Numbered from the stretch's first letter, positions 34,132-42,818 are shown. The stretch: 64,000 nt of DNA from Labilibaculum sp. DW002 (GCF_029029525.1 NZ_JAKJSC010000005.1:124001-188000); one strand, 5' to 3'. Notes: generated from the sequence alone by a model not told the origin. Translations and numbers: made by a program.

Positions 34132-36132
34132 TTAATAAATAGAATTGGCTTGCGCTTTTCTTTTCTTCTTGTCCTCTTTCTCCTTTAGCTTTTCCTTCTT
34201 TAGGCGTGCACGTTCTTCTCTTTTCAATTTCTTTTTAATTTTTCGTTTCTGCGCTTGGGTCATGCTTTCGCGGATATCATCATCGGGGGCAGAAATACCT
34301 CTGTTGCTTCTGCTTGAATTGTAATCTTGTGCACGAGTGCCATTGTTATTGCCGTTATTTCCTATATCATCTCCAGATGTGTCTGTAGCAGAATCTGCTT
34401 TGTTCGATCTGCTTGAATTGTAGTCGGTAGCTTCTACGCCACGATTATTTCCACCATTGTTATCCATATCCAATACGGAATGATTGGAGTTTTTATTGCT
34501 TCGGCTCGAGTTGTAGTCCGTTGCTTTGCTACCATCATTATTGCCATCATCTCCTGATGTATCGGTAGCGGAATCTGCTTTGTTCGATCTGCTTGAATTG
34601 TAATCGGTGGCTTCTACGCCACGATTATTTCCGCCATTGTTATCTACATCCAATACAGAATGATTGGTGTTTTTATTGCTTCGGCTCGAGTTGTAGTCCG
34701 TTGCTTTGCTACCATCATTATTGCCATCATCTCCTGATGTATCGGTAGCGGAATCTGCTTTGTTCGATCTGCTGGAATTGTAGTCGGTGGCTTCTACGCC
34801 ACGATTATTTCCACCATTGTTATCTACATCCAATACAGAATGATTGGAGTTTTTATTGCTTCGGCTTGAGTTGTAATCCGTTGCTTTGCTTCCATCATTA
34901 TTGCCATCATCACCTGATGTATCCGTAGCGTTATCTGCTTTGTTCGATCTGCTTGAATTGTAGTCGGTGGCTTCTACGCCACGATTATTTCCACCATTGT
35001 TATCTACATCCAATACAGAATGATTGGTGTTTTTATTGCTTCGGCTCGAGTTGTAGTCCGTTGCTTTGCTACCATCATTATTGCCATCATCACCTGATGT
35101 ATCGCTAGCCGTATCTGCTTTGTTCGATCTGCTGGAATTGTAGTCGGTAGCTGCAACACCTCTGTTTCCTGTATTGCTATTTGGTCGATCGGCGGAAATT
35201 CCTCTGTTACTGCGGCTCGAATTGTAATCTTGTGCTTTGCCACCCGAAGTTCCGCCTGTGTTGCCTCCCGAATTATTGGCACCCTCGTACAAAACATTTT
35301 CCCCTTGATTGCTGTTTTGTTGATACATTGGGTTGCTATTGTTACTGCTTCTAGGCTGATACATTGGATTATCACCTTTGGTTCCTGAGTTCTGATAGAG
35401 TGGGTTGGAGCTTCTCTGGGAATGGTTAGCGCAAAGACTACCAATGCTAATGCTAACACCAAAATTCATGTTTAAACTAGAAAAATTCAAGCTTTTAGCC
35501 GTGAATGGAATTTCACTTGCCAAATCAGGATCTAACCTGCCATCGGCACCAATTGCTTTCGATAAATCTTTGCTATAGAAATTGATATCGGAATTGAACG
35601 TAGTTACATATTCGCTACTTACGAATAGTTGCAAGCCAGTACAAACTTCCGTTTTAATTTTGGCCCCCACACGAGCACTCAATGCTTTTACACTTTGTTG
35701 ATTTAGTTTCTCTGTTGTGATGTCGGTATTGGCCTGTAAACTTTTAATTTCAGGTGTACTCGTTACCGATAATCCGGTTCTTCCATATACTTGAATGGCA
35801 AATTTGCTATTGCCCAAGCTGAACTGTGGCCCTACATCAAATGTAGTACTGCTGTATTGGTTTCGGGATCCTTGTACAGGACCAAATTCTTGTCTTACAT
35901 TAAAAGAGGAATGTTTGGCTCCAAAGCCCAAGGAGATTTTTTCGCAGAATTGTTTGCTTAGTGATAGTTCACTATTGAATCCATCTTCTACAAAATCTTC
36001 GAAGCCTCCATTGGGAAGGCTAATACCGTTGATTATTTCGATTTGTAATTTGCCTGAATTCGATTGGCTATTTTGTGCATTAGAATAGGTGCAGAACAAT
36101 ATTAGGACGATAGACAAGAAAAGGTTTTTCAT
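34132..36132 (-). CDS. Outer-membrane barrel protein with 60-residue tandem repeats
   Basis: A 666-residue exported protein. Signal peptide (1-19, ending SNA) and an N-terminal porin-like/OmpA-type barrel (about 25-235) are followed by a low-complexity region with NPMYQ-type repeats (about 240-285), then eleven copies of a DYNSSRSN motif, mostly arranged in 60-residue units that alternate KADSATDTSGDD and KNTNHSVLDVDNNGG spacers, and a Lys/Arg-rich C-terminus (RKIKKKLKREERARLKKEK). Asn, Ser and Asp dominate the repeats. No family known to me explains the repeat domain; it may be a flexible surface stalk or ion-binding region. Repeat number is likely to vary between strains. Confidence 0.8.
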   Translation of the reverse strand: MKNLFLSIVLILFCTYSNAQNSQSNSGKLQIEIINGISLPNGGFEDFVEDGFNSELSLSKQFCEKISLGFGAKHSSFNVRQEFGPVQGSRNQYSSTTFDVGPQFSLGNSKFAIQVYGRTGLSVTSTPEIKSLQANTDITTEKLNQQSVKALSARVGAKIKTEVCTGLQLFVSSEYVTTFNSDINFYSKDLSKAIGADGRLDPDLASEIPFTAKSLNFSSLNMNFGVSISIGSLCANHSQRSSNPLYQNSGTKGDNPMYQPRSSNNSNPMYQQNSNQGENVLYEGANNSGGNTGGTSGGKAQDYNSSRSNRGISADRPNSNTGNRGVAATDYNSSRSNKADTASDTSGDDGNNDGSKATDYNSSRSNKNTNHSVLDVDNNGGNNRGVEATDYNSSRSNKADNATDTSGDDGNNDGSKATDYNSSRSNKNSNHSVLDVDNNGGNNRGVEATDYNSSRSNKADSATDTSGDDGNNDGSKATDYNSSRSNKNTNHSVLDVDNNGGNNRGVEATDYNSSRSNKADSATDTSGDDGNNDGSKATDYNSSRSNKNSNHSVLDMDNNGGNNRGVEATDYNSSRSNKADSATDTSGDDIGNNGNNNGTRAQDYNSSRSNRGISAPDDDIRESMTQAQKRKIKKKLKREERARLKKEKLKEKEDKKKRKAQANSIY
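34361..35155 (-). repeat. 180-bp tandem repeat inside the barrel protein gene
   Basis: About 4.4 units with a period of exactly 180 bp (60 codons) and high identity; matching blocks start near 34381, 34561, 34741, 34921 and 35101. The flanking partial units are more diverged. Confidence 0.92.
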
Positions 36133-36926
36133 ACGTGGGGATCTTTAAGTGCAAGACTATTAGTCGGCTGGTTTAGGTCCGATTGATATCTTAAGATACG
36201 AAAAAATATTTAAGGATGAAAAAGTCTTTTATTGCTTTTGCAGCTTTGTTTAATAAGTGTTGACTTTTTGATATTGTGGACTAAAAGCACACGAAGAGTA
36301 TTATGTCTGGAGACTTGGTGCATTGTGAGAACAAGAAATGCATTGCGTCTGGAGACTTGGTACATTGTTAGAACAGGAAATGTTCCGCGCCTGGAAACTT
36401 GGTACATTGTGAGAACAAGAAATGTATCACGTCTGGAGACTTGGTGCATTGTGAGAATAGGAAATGTATCGTGTCTGGAGACTTGGTACATTGTGAGAAC
36501 AGGAAATGTTCCGCGCCTGGAAACTTGGTACATTGTTAGAACAAGAAATGTATCAAGTCTGGCGACTTGGTGCATTGTGTGTACCGGAAGGGTATCACTT
36601 TTGGAAAAGTGATGGGGCGAGTGTGTTGTTATTTAGTCACTTATCTATTTTTGTGCTTCTTGCTTGCGATTTACTTTACATTTTTCAAAAAACATGACAA
36701 ACACCAAAGTAAGCTGTCTACAAAAAGGACCCTATAGTCTTTATTTAGTTAAATGGTAATGCCCTGTTAAATAATCAGGATGATTCTTTTGTTAGACACA
36801 TATTGTTTTGTAGATTCAAGGGCGAAAAACGAATTTGTGCGATATTGCCACCCAATAGGGTGTTGTAAAGTGCATGGATGCGATATACACATTTGTTAAC
36901 ACAAAAACGAAAAAAATGAGACAACA
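36133..36926. other. Gene-free region holding a minisatellite
   Basis: About 790 bases with no supportable gene. It contains the promoter side of the preceding minus-strand gene, a 42-bp tandem array (36307-36600), a 9-bp inverted pair at 36594-36613 (ATCACTTTT and AAAAGTGAT) and a CACCC-AATA-GGGTG hairpin near 36850. Long reading frames across the array on both strands are a result of its 42-bp period. Confidence 0.75.
36307..36600. repeat. 42-bp minisatellite, seven units, 126-bp higher-order period
   Basis: Units start at 36307, 36349, 36391, 36433, 36475, 36517 and 36559. Typical core: CTGGAGACTTGG followed by TRCATTGT. Units 1/4/7, 2/5 and 3/6 share private changes (GGTGCATTG; TTCCGCGC; CTGGAAAC), so three units form a 126-bp higher-order repeat. 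The last unit is degenerate. Confidence 0.93.
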
Positions 36927-37676
36927 ATGAAAATACTAATGACAATTATTTTTGCTTTCTTAATTATTTCTTGTAAGTCGAATACAGAAAAGCAGGAAAC
37001 AAAAGCTGTTCAGTTAAAAGCACAAATATCAGCTCAAACTGTGCCTAATAAGCAAAAATCAGAAGTTTCAAAAAAAACCTATACTCTCAATGACATAAAA
37101 ATTACTTTGACACAGGCCAAAAGTGATGGAAAAGAATTTTACTGTAAATCAAGACTATTAATATCTAGAAATAATGATTCAATTGATAGTTTGAACTTTA
37201 CATCTGAACCAGTTGGTGGACATTATGGTATTTCAACACCAATACAAATTGATAACCACTTAATTTTCACAAAACACGGAGATTATGACGGAAGGACTAT
37301 CATAGTTGATGACAAGGGGGAAGTGTTCAATATAATCGGTGGTTTAAACTATTACGATCCAAACAAAAGTCTTCTTTTCACAATTTACGAATCCGACTTA
37401 AGTGGTTTTGCAGTGTTTGACTTGAAAAATGATTCATTAAAATTTGAAATGCAGGAAATGGAAGATTATCCAATTTCATTTCACAAGGCATTTGGAGAAA
37501 GATATTTTATTTTGTGCAACAATGAAGATGCTGACGAAGGAGATATTGCAATTTGGGAAATTGAATTTGAACTTAATAGAATTTTGCAAGTTGACTTTGA
37601 TATAAACAATATTAACGAAGAAAACATTCTAAAAACGTGGAAATTGGAAGATGTAAATTGCGAATGTGATGAATGA
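36927..37676 (+). CDS. Lipoprotein of unknown function
   Basis: A 249-residue protein with a lipobox: MKILMTIIFAFLIISC ends in the lipidated cysteine C16. The mature part has no family I recognise; it contains strand-rich stretches such as GKEFYCKSRLLISRN and an acidic C-terminus. It is the first of a plus-strand series of accessory genes, with its own upstream spacer. The base composition is more AT-rich than the core genes. Confidence 0.6.
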   Translation: MKILMTIIFAFLIISCKSNTEKQETKAVQLKAQISAQTVPNKQKSEVSKKTYTLNDIKITLTQAKSDGKEFYCKSRLLISRNNDSIDSLNFTSEPVGGHYGISTPIQIDNHLIFTKHGDYDGRTIIVDDKGEVFNIIGGLNYYDPNKSLLFTIYESDLSGFAVFDLKNDSLKFEMQEMEDYPISFHKAFGERYFILCNNEDADEGDIAIWEIEFELNRILQVDFDINNINEENILKTWKLEDVNCECDE

Positions 37677-37702
37677 AAAAACGAAATGCCAATAAAAGCT
37701 AA

Positions 37703-37728
37703 ATAATCATGGGGGTTATGAGTCGTTT
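37703..37728 (+). repeat. Gene-boundary motif, copy 1
   Basis: TCATGGGGGTTATGAGTCG lies 27 bases past the lipoprotein stop. It agrees at about 21 of 26 positions with 39954-39980 and more loosely with 41756-41777, each just after an accessory gene or repeat. Confidence 0.4.
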
Positions 37729-37825
37729 GCAATTAATTGCTATTGGGAGCACAAGAAGATGGTACGGCCGCTGAGTGGAAATTGAAACAAAACCTATTAT
37801 TTAAACTGAATTACACTTTTATAAA

Positions 37826-38893
37826 ATGAGAAAAATAACCTTACTAATTCTGCTTATTGGACTTTGTACAATTTGTAAAGCTCAGACAGAAAGAGAGAAA
37901 GCGATTGACTTGAAAAATCATGCAGTTGAGTTAATGGATAATGGTAAAATAGATGAATCAATAAAGATTTTAGAACGGGCTCAACAAATTGATCCAGATT
38001 TTATTACCATTCCCTACGAAATTGCATTTGCCTATCAATTAACAAAAGAATATGATAAAAGTATAGAGATTGCTAAACCATTATTAAAACACCCCGATGT
38101 TTTTGATCTTGTTTATCAGTTGATTGGAAATTCCTATGATTTAAAAGGAAATAAAGCTAAGGCTATTAAAATGTATGATAAAGGAATCAAGAAATTTCCC
38201 AATTCCGGTAAATTACATCTTGAAAAAGGCATAGTTATGGCAAGTCAGGAGAAATGGTTTGAAGCATTAGATATTTGGGAGCAAGGGATCGTGGCTGACC
38301 CATCTCATTCATCTAATTACTATTATGCAAGTCAAGTATTAGCTCAGACGGATGAGCGGATATGGGGAGTTTATTATGGGGAAATCTTTCTCAACCTTGA
38401 GCCAAATTCGCAAAGGTCCGCTCAGATAAGCAAACTTCTATACGATACATACAAAACATGCTTTCCTATAAAAAATAATAAATGGGGATTACAATTCAGT
38501 CATAAGGCTACCAATATCGTTTTAGGTGATTTAAAGGATATAAAATTCTCCTTCGAAACGATACACAATCTTGTCATGGAGCAAGGATATAAAGGAGTCG
38601 AGCCTGAATTTACGATAGATAATTTAATTAATATTAGAAAACAATTTCTAGAAGAATGGAATGCTGAATATGCTGAAAGATATCCTAATCTTATATTTGA
38701 CTATCATGACTTTTTGATTAAAAACAAAATGTTTGAGCCATATATGTATTGGACTTTAAAAGGAGGTGCTGAGAATGAATTTCAGATTTGGAAGTCAAAT
38801 AATGCGAGTACTCATAGTAAATTCATAGAGTGGTTTAATAATAATCCAATGTCATTTCCGGATGATAGAAAAACAAATAGATTTAGTTATTAA
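37826..38893 (+). CDS. Exported TPR-repeat protein
   Basis: A 355-residue protein with signal peptide (MRKITLLILLIGLCTICKAQ) and several tetratricopeptide-like helix pairs (about 25-175: AIDLKNHAVELMDNGKIDES, IAYQL-type pairs, KAIKMYDKGIKKFPNSGKLH). The C-terminal half has no recognised family. TPR regions mediate protein contacts. It stands alone in the accessory region, 149 bases after the preceding gene. Confidence 0.65.
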   Translation: MRKITLLILLIGLCTICKAQTEREKAIDLKNHAVELMDNGKIDESIKILERAQQIDPDFITIPYEIAFAYQLTKEYDKSIEIAKPLLKHPDVFDLVYQLIGNSYDLKGNKAKAIKMYDKGIKKFPNSGKLHLEKGIVMASQEKWFEALDIWEQGIVADPSHSSNYYYASQVLAQTDERIWGVYYGEIFLNLEPNSQRSAQISKLLYDTYKTCFPIKNNKWGLQFSHKATNIVLGDLKDIKFSFETIHNLVMEQGYKGVEPEFTIDNLINIRKQFLEEWNAEYAERYPNLIFDYHDFLIKNKMFEPYMYWTLKGGAENEFQIWKSNNASTHSKFIEWFNNNPMSFPDDRKTNRFSY

Positions 38894-39087
38894 TCATTTT
38901 TCCCCGTTAGCCCGAGCTTGTAGCTCGTGTTCTTCGCAAGCAGTAAACTTGTGCCTAGCAGATGTTTGAAAGAAAAAGAATAACGCAAACTGCCACAATT
39001 CATACAACTTACTGTATTTGCATAATTAATACGGATGAGATTTATGGAATAAGCAAAGAAAAAGCATCTTATAAGAAAATACTGATT
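38894..39087 (+). other. Spacer with dyad, possibly remnant mobile DNA
   Basis: Holds a CGAGCT-TGT-AGCTCG hairpin at about 38912-38926 and then a stretch that keeps an open frame without a start of its own. The frame runs into the following lipoprotein gene but precedes its signal peptide, so I read it as non-coding or as a decayed element. Confidence 0.4.
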
Positions 39088-39933
39088 ATGAAACATACAA
39101 TTTTTATTCTATTTATTGCATTACTATTAGGATCGTGTCATCAGAGCCCGTCGGATAAAGCTGATTTTATTGCAGATGATTTGATGATGGAAGAAATGAT
39201 TCCGATCACAAGACAAGAACTAAGTAGTCCACCACCTTTACCTCCATGGGAGACAAAAGAAGTGATTAAGAAAAAAATCATAAAAGATGGACGGATTGGT
39301 ATTGAGGTTGATAATTTAGAACAGACTAAAAAACAGATAGATTCTTTAGTGGTAAAGCATGGTGGATATTATGCGAATGAACGATTAAACAATTCGGATT
39401 GGCAAATATCCTATAATCTGAAAATAAGAATTCCGAGTAATAGCTTTGAAAAACTGATTGGTGAGATTGAGACGGGCGGTGGCGAAATAAAGTATAAGGA
39501 AATTGATGCAAGAGATGTCACAGATCAATTCATTGATTTAGAAATTAGACTTGAAAACAAAAAGAATTACTTAAAAAAGTACAATGACCTATTGAAACAG
39601 GCAAAATCAGTTAAAGATATCCTTGAAATTGAAGAAAGGATTCGAGGAATTGAAGAGGAGATTGAAAGTACAACAGGGAGGCTGAAATATTTAAGTGATT
39701 TAGTAGATTATAGCACACTCAATTTAGAAATATTAAAGCCTAAGGATTATAAATACCAACCCGAAAAACGTGATAAATTTACAAAACGACTAAAGCATGC
39801 GCTTTCAAAAGGTTGGTTTGGATTTGTGGATTTTATTGTGTTTGTGATTAAAATTTGGCCTTTCTGGATAATTGTAGGAATTATAGTTTACGCTTGGAAA
39901 AAATATAGAAATCGAAAAAAGAATAAGGAATAA
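39088..39933 (+). CDS. DUF4349-type lipoprotein
   Basis: A 281-residue protein from ATG 39088, where the lipobox LLGSC puts the lipidated cysteine at C17; an upstream ATG at 38962 gives an unlikely 42-residue extension. The mature part has the DUF4349 pattern: an IRIPSNSFEKLIGEI segment, a central coiled coil (about 165-225, NKKNYLKKYNDLLKQAKSVK) and a C-terminal membrane helix (about 247-268) followed by a basic tail. Function is unknown; the family is often envelope-bound. Confidence 0.75.
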   Translation: MKHTIFILFIALLLGSCHQSPSDKADFIADDLMMEEMIPITRQELSSPPPLPPWETKEVIKKKIIKDGRIGIEVDNLEQTKKQIDSLVVKHGGYYANERLNNSDWQISYNLKIRIPSNSFEKLIGEIETGGGEIKYKEIDARDVTDQFIDLEIRLENKKNYLKKYNDLLKQAKSVKDILEIEERIRGIEEEIESTTGRLKYLSDLVDYSTLNLEILKPKDYKYQPEKRDKFTKRLKHALSKGWFGFVDFIVFVIKIWPFWIIVGIIVYAWKKYRNRKKNKE

Positions 39934-39953
39934 TTGAACACAACAAAGGTGAA

Positions 39954-39980
39954 ATTATCATGGGCGTTATAGGTCATTTA
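39954..39980 (+). repeat. Gene-boundary motif, copy 2
   Basis: TCATGGGCGTTATAGGTCA, 21 bases past the DUF4349 gene; see copy 1 at 37703. Confidence 0.4.
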
Positions 39981-40014
39981 TAAAAAACATTAACAGATAA
40001 ATAAACATATAAAA

Positions 40015-40128
40015 ATGAATAAAAAAGCATTAAAAATTATTGGAGTTATTGTGTCGATAATTGTGATTGTCATATTTCTTGATTTAGTTTTAGGGGAATT
40101 TCTAACTGGTTGGAATAATCCAAGGTAA
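40015..40128 (+). CDS. Small single-helix membrane protein
   Basis: A 37-residue frame, MNKKALKIIGVIVSIIVIVI then a short polar end. One clear membrane helix (about 7-27). It is preceded by an A-rich leader and could be a real small protein, although it may be a fragment. The same upstream words (ATAAATAAACATATAAAAATG) recur in part before the duplicated segment at 41553. Confidence 0.45.
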   Translation: MNKKALKIIGVIVSIIVIVIFLDLVLGEFLTGWNNPR

Positions 40129-40167
40129 TCTTACAAATTGGGATTTACCAAAAGCAATAATTAATCT

Positions 40168-40245
40168 ATGAAAAATAGAACTTGCCCAAATTGTGGAAAT
40201 AAATACTCATTTCTTTCCTATGTTAAAAAATCGATGTTCAAATGA
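40168..40245 (+). pseudogene. Truncated zinc-ribbon protein gene
   Basis: Codes MKNRTCPNCGNKYSFLSY and then seven more residues to a stop. The CPNCG knuckle is the first half of a zinc ribbon, and the second CxxC is missing because the frame runs into the 206-bp duplicated segment that begins at 40241. This looks like a gene cut by insertion of that segment. Confidence 0.55.
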
Positions 40246-40446
40246 ATACAATGCAGAAGGTAATGCACAACGTAAAGACGCAATGCATTGCGTCTCTACA
40301 AAATGTCGTGATGTGGTTCTCGCTTCTGCACGATTGTAACGTGTGGATTTGTAGACTAGAAAAACAAACTTTACGATCAATTACCAAAATCAATAGCCAA
40401 TAGTAACTATAATCAGGAAATGACAATATATAATTGGTCAAAAATA
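40241..40446 (+). repeat. 206-bp direct duplication, left copy
   Basis: About 97 percent identical to 41553-41758 (roughly seven mismatches counted by eye). It carries a REP palindrome at 40272-40299 and ends one base before the ATG of the M50 protease gene. Confidence 0.93.
40272..40299 (+). repeat. REP palindrome, copy 1
   Basis: A 28-base imperfect palindrome with arms AGACGCAAT and ATTGCGTCT; on the minus strand it starts GTAG, the tetranucleotide typical of REP sequences. Same sequence at 41584 and 42819, and with one change at 43178. Confidence 0.88.
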
Positions 40447-41511
40447 ATGGAAATGAAATCTAACGAAGAGCTCATAGAGATTTCTGAAAAATCATCTAAT
40501 GAAATAGAAAGTGAAGGAATTACTGCAGCTGAAATTGAGATTCGAAAAAGAATAAAAGGTGGACTTTTTACGATAGCCAACGAGTCAGAGTTTCCAGAAA
40601 AGCCAATTCTAGATGAGCAAAAGCAATCTTATAAAAAATCACTTATGAGTGCTGTTGTTTTTATAGCTGCATTCTACTTCATTTTTAAATGGGAATTAGA
40701 TTACATTTTTATTTTAACTGGAATATTACTTATTCATGAATTGGGTCATTTATTAGCAATGAAGGCTTATAATTACAAGGACTTAAATATGTTTTTTATT
40801 CCGTTGCTTGGAGCTGCTGCCTCTGGAACAAAAAAAGAGGTTAGTCAAAAACAGAAAGTATGGATTTCAATGGCAGGACCTTTACCTGGGATTATCATTG
40901 GTTCTTTTATCTATGCAAATGGTTATGCCTCTGAGAGTGAGATGTACATGAGAATTGGAAATATTTTCATCTATTTAAACCTCTTCAACCTTCTTCCCAT
41001 AATGCCATTAGACGGAGGGCGAATACTTAAAGACTTGTTTTTTCATAAAAAAGAAAAAATAAGCATCATCTTCTTATGGGTGTCAATTGCATGTTTGATT
41101 ATCATAGCGATAAAAATGGAAGCCTTTATGCTTTTATTAATTCCTGTGTTTCTTTTTACTCAAATAAATGTTCAATCGGAATATTCTAAAATGAGAAAGC
41201 TATTTGTAAAAAAGGGCTTCGATATTAACAAAGGCTATGATGATCTAAGTAAAAAAGAGTACTGGTTATTCCGAGATGAACTTGCGATAAACATGAAGAT
41301 GATCGCCAAAATGATAGAACCTAAAAGATATGTTGTAACAGCTAATGAAAAAAATGTAATTAATGCTCTTAATAATATTCTACAAAAGGATCCATTAAAG
41401 GATATCGGGATTGGTGGGAAAATAGCTTTCATATTCTTATGGATTACTGCATTTCTATTGCCGTTTATAGTATTAGTAGTTTATTATTTAATGGGATTAA
41501 TAGCGTTTTAG
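40447..41511 (+). CDS. M50-family site-2-protease-like metalloprotease
   Basis: A 354-residue membrane protein with six or so helices. The zinc site HELGH is at 97-101 within a helix and LDGGR, supplying the third ligand, at 188-192, the two marks of the M50/site-2 protease family that cuts substrates inside the membrane. The N-terminal 60 residues are cytoplasmic and acidic. ATG 40447 is used because the upstream ATG (40420) lies within the duplicated repeat. It has a copy of the 206-bp repeat directly on each side, which suggests the gene was duplicated or moved with it. Confidence 0.85.
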   Translation: MEMKSNEELIEISEKSSNEIESEGITAAEIEIRKRIKGGLFTIANESEFPEKPILDEQKQSYKKSLMSAVVFIAAFYFIFKWELDYIFILTGILLIHELGHLLAMKAYNYKDLNMFFIPLLGAAASGTKKEVSQKQKVWISMAGPLPGIIIGSFIYANGYASESEMYMRIGNIFIYLNLFNLLPIMPLDGGRILKDLFFHKKEKISIIFLWVSIACLIIIAIKMEAFMLLLIPVFLFTQINVQSEYSKMRKLFVKKGFDINKGYDDLSKKEYWLFRDELAINMKMIAKMIEPKRYVVTANEKNVINALNNILQKDPLKDIGIGGKIAFIFLWITAFLLPFIVLVVYYLMGLIAF

Positions 41512-41552
41512 AAAATTAACAATACACAATAAAAGATAAATAAACATATAAA

Positions 41553-41758
41553 AATGAATACAATGCAGAAGGTAATGCACAACGTAAAGACGCAATGCAT
41601 TGCGTCTCTACAAAATATCGTGATGTGGTTCTCGCTTCTGCACAATTGTAACGTGTGGATTGGTAAACTAGAAGAACAACCTATACGATCAATTACCAAA
41701 ATCAATAGCCAATAGTAACTATAATCAGGAAATGACAATATATAATTGGTCAAAAATT
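41553..41758 (+). repeat. 206-bp direct duplication, right copy
   Basis: Partner of 40241-40446 in the same orientation, 1312 bases further on. It contains the second REP palindrome. No gene is seen inside it. Confidence 0.93.
41584..41611 (+). repeat. REP palindrome, copy 2
   Basis: Identical to the palindrome at 40272-40299, within the right copy of the 206-bp duplication. Confidence 0.88.
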
Positions 41759-41777
41759 ATGGGGACTTAGTAGGACA
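41756..41777 (+). repeat. Gene-boundary motif, copy 3 (weak)
   Basis: ATTATGGGGACTTAGTAGGA resembles the motif at 39954 with one or two indels; it lies 52 bases before the M48 protease gene. Confidence 0.3.
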
Positions 41778-41828
41778 GCAATAGGCAATTCCGTCACATA
41801 AACTACAAACACACAATTAATCAATACA

Positions 41829-42683
41829 ATGGATAATTTAGAATACAAAATTGAACCGAAAGAAAACTTTTATTTTGCATTAAAAGTAATATTTGGATTA
41901 GCAGGTTATGTGCTTTTCTACTATATCATTAAATTACTTTTTTCGAATGATAATTTCATGTCATTTGTTCCCTTGTTGGTTTATATTCCGATTATATTAC
42001 TTGTCCTTTTCTTTAGGATGGGATTGTTGATCGGTTATTTGAAAGGAAACTCTATTAAGGTAACAGATAAGCAGTTTTCGGATCTTAATAAGATCGTAGA
42101 AGAACAATGCAGAACACTGGGTATGCAAAATGTTCCTGATGTTTACATCCTTCAGAATGGAGGTTTGCTAAATGCTTTTGCTGCAAGGTTTATGGGTAGT
42201 AATTACATTGTATTGTACTCGGATATAGTAGAGGAAGCCTACGAAAATAATTACGATTCGCTAGCATTTATTATTGGGCATGAGTTGGGACATGTTAAGA
42301 GAAAGCACATGATTAAATCATTGATCTTTTTTCCTTCCATTATTGTTCCTTTCTTAAATGGAGCCTATTCAAGAGCGTGTGAATATACTTGCGATAGTAT
42401 CGGATTCTCACTAACGCCTAAAGGAGCCCAGCCAGGTATTTTGCTTTTGGCTGCAGGTAAAAAAATATGGCAGAAAGTAAATGTTGATGAGTTTATAAAG
42501 CAAGAGCAAACGGAGATCGGATTTTGGTCTTGGTTCGCCGAAAAGGTATCCACACACCCTAAACTGACAAAAAGATTGATGAGGTTCGATCAGCTTACTC
42601 CAGTCATTAAAAAACAAGCTGTGGTAGAATCAGTAAAGGTGCAGGAAATTAAATCTGATCATTCGTCATATATGCCCAATTAA
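41829..42683 (+). CDS. M48-family (HtpX-like) metalloprotease
   Basis: A 284-residue protein with two N-terminal membrane helices (about 17-37 and 46-70), then the zinc motif HELGH at 151-155 and EYTCD with E185 as the third ligand and D189 next to it, as in HtpX/Ste24-type proteases. A membrane segment follows the zinc motif. The end (STHPKLTKRLMRFD) is typical of the family. Such enzymes degrade damaged membrane proteins. It stands between the right repeat and the RAYT gene. Confidence 0.88.
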   Translation: MDNLEYKIEPKENFYFALKVIFGLAGYVLFYYIIKLLFSNDNFMSFVPLLVYIPIILLVLFFRMGLLIGYLKGNSIKVTDKQFSDLNKIVEEQCRTLGMQNVPDVYILQNGGLLNAFAARFMGSNYIVLYSDIVEEAYENNYDSLAFIIGHELGHVKRKHMIKSLIFFPSIIVPFLNGAYSRACEYTCDSIGFSLTPKGAQPGILLLAAGKKIWQKVNVDEFIKQEQTEIGFWSWFAEKVSTHPKLTKRLMRFDQLTPVIKKQAVVESVKVQEIKSDHSSYMPN

Positions 42684-42818
42684 TAGCCTTGCAAATTGGG
42701 ATTTATAGTTACGATACATTTACATTGCTTAAAAAAAAATAACAATTGGATGTGATTATTAATAGGCTAAATATGCAATACAGAACTGTACAATACGACG
42801 TATAACCTTATGCACAAC

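Noticed and set aside
34361-35155. CRISPR-like array
   Set aside because: The repeats are 180 bp, coding and contiguous, with no unique spacers.
35004-35462. A 152-codon minus-strand frame inside the barrel protein gene
   Set aside because: It is an out-of-frame reading of the 180-bp coding repeat.
36210-36612. Long overlapping reading frames on both strands
   Set aside because: They come from a 42-bp tandem repeat whose period is a multiple of three; the predicted proteins are 14-residue repeats with no start signals or homology I can recognise.
38890-39096. A 68-codon minus-strand frame beside the DUF4349 gene
   Set aside because: It crosses the signal peptide of the plus-strand lipoprotein gene and has no domain; the plus-strand gene is better supported.
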